9,829 bases of DNA from Bacteroidales bacterium UBA6229 (lineage in GTDB: Bacteria; Bacteroidota; Bacteroidia; Bacteroidales; F082): the NCBI GenBank assembly GCA_002440975.1, contig DJWN01000017.1:1-9829 (forward strand), given 5' to 3'. Below, piece after piece: positions 7,130 through 9,829 of this stretch. The position numbers and the translations under genes were made by a program. The notes beneath the pieces are model-generated. The model was not told the DNA's origin, ran no database searches, and was given only the letters and a program-made list of their open reading frames with translations. Within the stretch, counting starts at the first letter, position 1; each line of letters opens with the position of its first letter.

Positions 7130-7871
7130 AGCAGTAGTAATAGATGATGAGCCTGGTATGCAGGCAATTAATTGCCGTTTACTCTCAGATTATTTCCCTG
7201 AGATCAATATAGTGGGCAAGGCCGAATCAGTTGAAAACGCCGTGACCCTGATAAAAACGCAAACGCCTGATCTGGTATTACTTGATATTGAATTGGAAGA
7301 TGGATCGGGCTTTGAAATTCTGCAAAAGCTTCAGCCTTATAGCTTTAAGGTGGTTTTTATTACCGGATTTGATGCCTTTGCCATTCAGGCGTTTAAGTAC
7401 AGTGCTCTCGACTATTTACTCAAGCCTGTGAACCAAAACGACTTTAAGCAGGCCATTGGCCGAGCGGTTGCGTTTATTGAAAACAACGAAAGTACTAATC
7501 CGCAATTGGAAGTGCTGATGCAGGTGATAAACCAACAAATGCATCATAAAAAACTGGTGCTAAAAACTTCTGAATCAATGCATATCGTTGAGATTGATAA
7601 AATTTACTTCTGCAAAAGCGATAACAGCTACACCACTTTTTATTTTGAAAACGAACCTAAGATATTGGTTTCGAAAAGCTTAAAGGAATATGAAAATTTG
7701 CTGGCTCACCACGGTTTTTTCAGGGCACATCAGTCGTATTTGGTAAACCTGAATCATGTGAGCAAAGTAGATAAAAGTGATGGCGGATTTCTTGTGATGA
7801 ATAATAAACATGAAATTCCTATCTCTTCAAGGCAGATGAAAAGCCTCATAAATATGCTGGAGCAATTATAA
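7119..7871 (+). CDS. LytTR-family response regulator (receiver + LytTR DNA-binding domain)
   Basis: This is the cognate regulator of the upstream kinase: the ATG lies inside the kinase's last codons (11-nt overlap), which implies coupled translation. Residues 1-120 form a receiver domain with acidic pocket D9/D10, phospho-acceptor D56 in LVLLDIELEDGSG, conserved T82 and K102 in the YLLKPV segment. A short linker (about 121-143) leads to a LytTR DNA-binding domain at 144-250, with IYFCKSDNSYT at 162-172, the HQSYLVNLNHV segment at 204-214 and IPISSRQ at 233-239. Regulators of this type usually bind pairs of direct repeats and activate nearby or distant genes; I could not find a convincing repeat pair in the flanks. 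At 250 residues it is normal length and complete. Confidence 0.95.
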   Translation: MIIKAVVIDDEPGMQAINCRLLSDYFPEINIVGKAESVENAVTLIKTQTPDLVLLDIELEDGSGFEILQKLQPYSFKVVFITGFDAFAIQAFKYSALDYLLKPVNQNDFKQAIGRAVAFIENNESTNPQLEVLMQVINQQMHHKKLVLKTSESMHIVEIDKIYFCKSDNSYTTFYFENEPKILVSKSLKEYENLLAHHGFFRAHQSYLVNLNHVSKVDKSDGGFLVMNNKHEIPISSRQMKSLINMLEQL

Positions 7872-7930
7872 TCCCTCCCTACATTTTTGTTGCGTTTTCA
7901 AACTAAGGTGCGGCGAATTCAAATTCATTA

Positions 7931-7946
7931 AATTTCCCGGGAGATT
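7931..7946. promoter_or_regulatory. Near-perfect palindrome upstream of the orphan LytTR gene
   Basis: AATTTCCC followed directly by GGGAGATT forms a 16-bp inverted repeat with a single mismatched pair, centred about 35 nt before the ATG at 7974. It could be an operator for a dimeric regulator. LytTR proteins usually read direct rather than inverted repeats, so a different factor, or chance, is possible. A near -7 sequence (TACCTTTA, 7953-7960) lies just downstream. Confidence 0.3.
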
Positions 7947-7973
7947 GCATTTTACCTTTACTGAAAAACGAAA

Positions 7974-8309
7974 ATGCATAACGATCATAGTATTGTGCTT
8001 CATACAATAGATGCCATTCATCTGGTTCATGCCAGCGATATTTTGTTTTGTAAATGCGAGAACAGTTCTACCGCTTTTAATCTCACTAATGGTGCTACCA
8101 TTGTTGTTTCGCGGGGCATTAAGGAATTTGAACTGCAATTGGCCGATTCGGGTTTTATCAGGACGCATCAGTCTTTTCTGGTCAACATAGATCATATTAC
8201 TTCTGTAAGCAAAGCAAACAATTATACCCTGGTTTTGTCGGATAAAACTCAAATCCCCGTTTCTATCCGAAAGCGAAAGGAAATATTACAAATTCTGACC
8301 AGGAATTAG
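7974..8309 (+). CDS. Stand-alone LytTR DNA-binding domain protein
   Basis: This 111-residue protein is almost only a LytTR domain (about 5-111), with no receiver and no membrane segment. Placed without gaps against residues 144-250 of the regulator just upstream, I count about 43 identities in 107. These include the FCK-x-x-NS-x-T segment, K-E-x-E, HQS-x-LVN-x-x-H and IP-x-S-x-R, so the DNA-contact face seems conserved. It most likely arose by duplication of that domain. Upstream in frame there is a TGA at 7962-7964, so no hidden receiver is fused to it. It begins 102 nt after the regulator's stop, with no terminator between, and may be read through from the operon or have its own start. Without a receiver it would act independently of phosphorylation, perhaps as competitor, partner or autoregulator of the same sites; that role is inference. 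Confidence 0.88.
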   Translation: MHNDHSIVLHTIDAIHLVHASDILFCKCENSSTAFNLTNGATIVVSRGIKEFELQLADSGFIRTHQSFLVNIDHITSVSKANNYTLVLSDKTQIPVSIRKRKEILQILTRN

Positions 8310-8369
8310 CGAATTCAAGCCTAAAAGCACCGCAATCAAATTTGAAAGAATAAAACTGTGAATGCACTT

Positions 8370-8377
8370 TACTTTTG
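8370..8377 (+). promoter_or_regulatory. Putative -7 box for the lipoprotein gene
   Basis: TACTTTTG is an exact TAnnTTTG match, 59 nt upstream of the ATG at 8437. A TTTG at 8341-8344 is 25 nt away, slightly beyond the usual -33 spacing. The predicted leader contains a small inverted repeat (GTTAG at 8383-8387 with CTAAC at 8395-8399), which may or may not matter. Confidence 0.4.
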
Positions 8378-8436
8378 ACCGAGTTAGCTGACATCTAACA
8401 CTTTGATGTTGAAAATAAAATCAAACCTTAAAAAAC

Positions 8437-8916
8437 ATGAAGAAAGCATTCTTAAAAACGACTGTTTTGTTAACTGCCTTGCTGCTTTTATTAGGATCGT
8501 GCAGTAAGAAAAGTGACAACAATCCGGTAACTCCAGGTCAATTGGGAGGAAAATTTAAACTGGTAATTAATGATGTGCTCATCGCCGAAGAAACAACAGA
8601 AAAAGTTGGAATGATGGGCAATTTGATTTCAGTTGCACGTGATGAGTCCTTAAACATTATTATAGCCAACGTGCCTCATACTGTTGGTGGCGAAATCACT
8701 ATCAGTGACGATGAAGACGCTGCTTCAGTATCTATTTCCGGCACGAATATTTTGAATAATGATGGCTCTGATGAAGTGTTTTTTTCGATCAGTGGCACAA
8801 TAAAGCGTGAATCTGATATAAAAGTTACCTTCCAGGGCACCTGCAGCCGTTTTGGCGATGCCCAACTATATAGCTTTAGCGGTTATGCCGAATCGGAAGC
8901 TTTTGAAGTGATATAA
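8437..8916 (+). CDS. Hypothetical lipoprotein
   Basis: I do not recognise the family with certainty. The 159-residue product begins with a lipoprotein signal peptide: MKKAFLKTT, a leucine-rich core and the lipobox L-G-S-C with lipidated C22, followed by a polar linker (SKKSDNNPVTPG). The rest is predicted to be mostly beta strand and acidic, with repeated S-x-S-G-T patterns (SISGTNI at 98-104, SISGTIK at 117-123) and an F-Q-G-T-C segment, reminiscent of small Ig-like or all-beta lipoproteins common in Bacteroidota. Location is the outer membrane, inner or outer leaflet unknown. It has its own -7 box, so it is probably a separate unit from the LytTR gene. It could be a target of that system, but nothing in the sequence proves it. 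Confidence 0.8.
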   Translation: MKKAFLKTTVLLTALLLLLGSCSKKSDNNPVTPGQLGGKFKLVINDVLIAEETTEKVGMMGNLISVARDESLNIIIANVPHTVGGEITISDDEDAASVSISGTNILNNDGSDEVFFSISGTIKRESDIKVTFQGTCSRFGDAQLYSFSGYAESEAFEVI

Positions 8917-8917
8917 A

Positions 8918-9061
8918 CAATAATTAAATCATGCTGGAATATTGCCCGCAGATTTCGCTGATTTACGCAGATTTTAGCAGCTGTAAATAAAAAAAGATCC
9001 GCGATAATCTGCGCGATCTGCTGGAGAAAAACACACTCAATACTTTAATAACCAAATCAAA
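8918..9061. repeat. Tandem hairpin element, copy 1
   Basis: This is the first of two closely similar units in the 335-bp gap between the lipoprotein and beta-barrel genes. It contains an imperfect long inverted repeat: CCCGCAGAT at 8945-8953 faces ATCTGCTGG at 9016-9024 with one mismatch, and pairing continues inward through further CGC, GATT and CGCAGAT blocks with small bulges. The apical region (about 8973-8995) is identical to that of copy 2. The unit ends in a 29-nt stretch (9033-9061) repeated exactly at 9212-9240. No transposase or terminal target duplication is seen. From memory, intergenic repeats with this CGCAGATT theme recur in Bacteroidota genomes, which suggests a REP- or MITE-like element. 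Confidence 0.8.
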
Positions 9062-9086
9062 CAGAAAGCATTTAATGAGAAATAAT

Positions 9087-9240
9087 CAATATTCAAATCA
9101 CGCTGAAATTAAGCCCGTAGATTTCGCTGATTCACGGAGATTTAGCAGCTGTAAATAAAAAAAGTCTGCGGTAATCTGCGCGATCTGCGGGAGAAAAAAA
9201 TAATTCAATAAACACTCAATACTTTAATAACCAAATCAAA
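9087..9240. repeat. Tandem hairpin element, copy 2
   Basis: The second unit is offset by 169 nt at its start and 179 nt at its end relative to copy 1; the difference is about 10 extra bases after the right arm, around 9195-9211. Its stem pairs CCCGTAGAT at 9114-9122 with ATCTGCGGG at 9183-9191 (one G-U pair), better than in copy 1, while other arm positions differ. The final 29 nt are the immediate leader of the beta-barrel gene. As RNA the hairpin would sit upstream of that gene's translation start, if transcription begins further upstream. Confidence 0.8.
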
Positions 9241-9251
9241 ATTTTAAGCAC

Positions 9252-9752
9252 ATGAAAAACTTAATTAAATCTCTTATTTTGGCTGTTGTTCTTTTTGCAG
9301 CAGCACAGCTTCAGGCGCAGGTAAGCGCAGGTGCAGGCGTTGTTTTTGGAAGCGATATCAACAATATCGGTTTCAGCCTCAACGGAAAATACAGTTTTAA
9401 CGAAAGCTGGGCAGCAGCACCTGCTTTCACCTTTTTCCTAAAAAAAGATTATGTGTCCTGGTCGGTTCTGGATCTGGATGTGAATTACCAGCTTACTGCT
9501 ATCGAAAAGTTAGGCGGACTTTATGCCATTGGCGGATTAAACCTCACCTTCTGGAAAATCAGTTATGATGATGTGTACGACGGTTTTTGGGGTGATACGC
9601 TGGATGCTACCGGCTCTGATATTGGTGTAAACCTGGGTCTTGGCCTGGATGTGTCGCTCTCAGAAAAAATTGCCTTAGCTCCCGAAGTACGCTACACATT
9701 GGGCGGAGCAAACTTTTTTCGTGCAGGCGTTAAACTGATGTACGCCTTTTAG
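9252..9752 (+). CDS. Small outer-membrane beta-barrel protein
   Basis: This 166-residue protein has a clear signal peptide (MKNLIKSLILAVVLFAAA, cleavage likely after LQA at 20-22, leaving a mature N-terminal Q). The remainder alternates polar and hydrophobic residues in strands such as VSAGAGVVFG, IGFSLNGKYSF, LDLDVNYQL, YAIGGLNLTFW, IGVNLGLGLDV, APEVRYTLG and FRAGVKLMYAF. It ends in an aromatic residue, the classic signal for outer-membrane insertion. Size and strand count fit an eight-stranded barrel of the OmpA/OmpW-like porin-family group. The function is unknown; such proteins may be structural, adhesive or protective. It follows the duplicated leader and hairpin element and precedes a strong terminator, so it is probably transcribed alone. 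A leader-located TACTTTAA is only a partial -7 match. Confidence 0.82.
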   Translation: MKNLIKSLILAVVLFAAAQLQAQVSAGAGVVFGSDINNIGFSLNGKYSFNESWAAAPAFTFFLKKDYVSWSVLDLDVNYQLTAIEKLGGLYAIGGLNLTFWKISYDDVYDGFWGDTLDATGSDIGVNLGLGLDVSLSEKIALAPEVRYTLGGANFFRAGVKLMYAF

Positions 9753-9781
9753 ACAACCAATAATTTTTCTCATAAACAATG

Positions 9782-9812
9782 CCTTCAGCCCTTTGGGTTG
9801 AGGGTTTTTTTT
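9782..9812 (+). terminator. Rho-independent terminator of the beta-barrel gene
   Basis: A 10-bp stem (CCTTCAGCCC at 9782-9791 with GGGTTGAGGG at 9795-9804, two G-U pairs) closes a TTT loop and is followed by eight T residues at 9805-9812. It lies 29 nt after the stop codon. Confidence 0.9.
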
Positions 9813-9829
9813 AAGCCTAGAGTGTAAAT

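Noticed and set aside
7866..8252. 128-codon open frame on the minus strand opposite the orphan LytTR gene
   Set aside because: It has no recognisable domain and lies antisense to a well-conserved LytTR domain; a shadow of that coding sequence.
7913..8318. GCGAATTCAA occurs at 7913-7922 and at 8309-8318, flanking the orphan LytTR gene like a target-site duplication
   Set aside because: Only ten bases, no inverted repeats or transposase beside them, and the second copy overlaps the stop codon's last base; coincidence is reasonable.
9075..9158. 27-codon ORF between the hairpin copies, ending in the same FSSCK residues as a 19-codon ORF in copy 1 (from 8931)
   Set aside because: The shared ending comes from the repeat DNA, and the frame is not preserved between copies apart from that ending; no coding signal is apparent.

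Overview
The window looks like ordinary chromosome of a Bacteroidota bacterium, probably free-living or facultatively aerobic. Four things point there. Upstream regions carry the phylum's -7 promoter box (TAnnTTTG). Almost all starts have A/T-rich leaders and no Shine-Dalgarno. There is a periplasmic-TPR LytS-type kinase with a LytTR regulator. The lipoprotein and outer-membrane barrel genes are short and simple. This assignment is inferred from style; no marker gene is present.

Layout. Positions 1-642 (minus strand) hold a TatD-family metal hydrolase whose 3' end runs off the left edge. It is transcribed divergently from cydA-cydB (802-3288), the two core subunits of a cytochrome bd quinol oxidase of the short Q-loop type. 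A convergent minus-strand gene (3312-4370) encodes a polytopic membrane protein of the YbhN/AglD flippase-like family. An Hsp20 small heat-shock protein follows (start best placed at 4622), with a strong Shine-Dalgarno that is unusual here and a clear rho-independent terminator.

Positions 5210-7871 form a two-gene signalling operon. A histidine kinase with a signal peptide, periplasmic TPRs, one membrane span and a LytS-type core overlaps by 11 nt a response regulator with receiver and LytTR domains. Next, 7974-8309 encodes a stand-alone LytTR domain with no receiver. It aligns without gaps to the regulator's DNA-binding domain (about 43 of 107 identities by hand), so it looks like a domain duplication. 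A hypothetical lipoprotein (8437-8916) and a small outer-membrane beta-barrel protein (9252-9752, followed by a terminator) close the window.

The 335-bp gap between the last two genes holds two tandem copies of a roughly 150-bp element. Each copy folds into a long imperfect hairpin and ends in an identical 29-nt stretch; the second copy of that stretch is the leader of the beta-barrel gene. The most noteworthy items are the kinase/regulator/orphan LytTR arrangement with its upstream palindrome, and this duplicated hairpin-plus-leader element. I see no CRISPR array, tRNA, rRNA, transposase or phage gene, and no strong case for a wholly new system.
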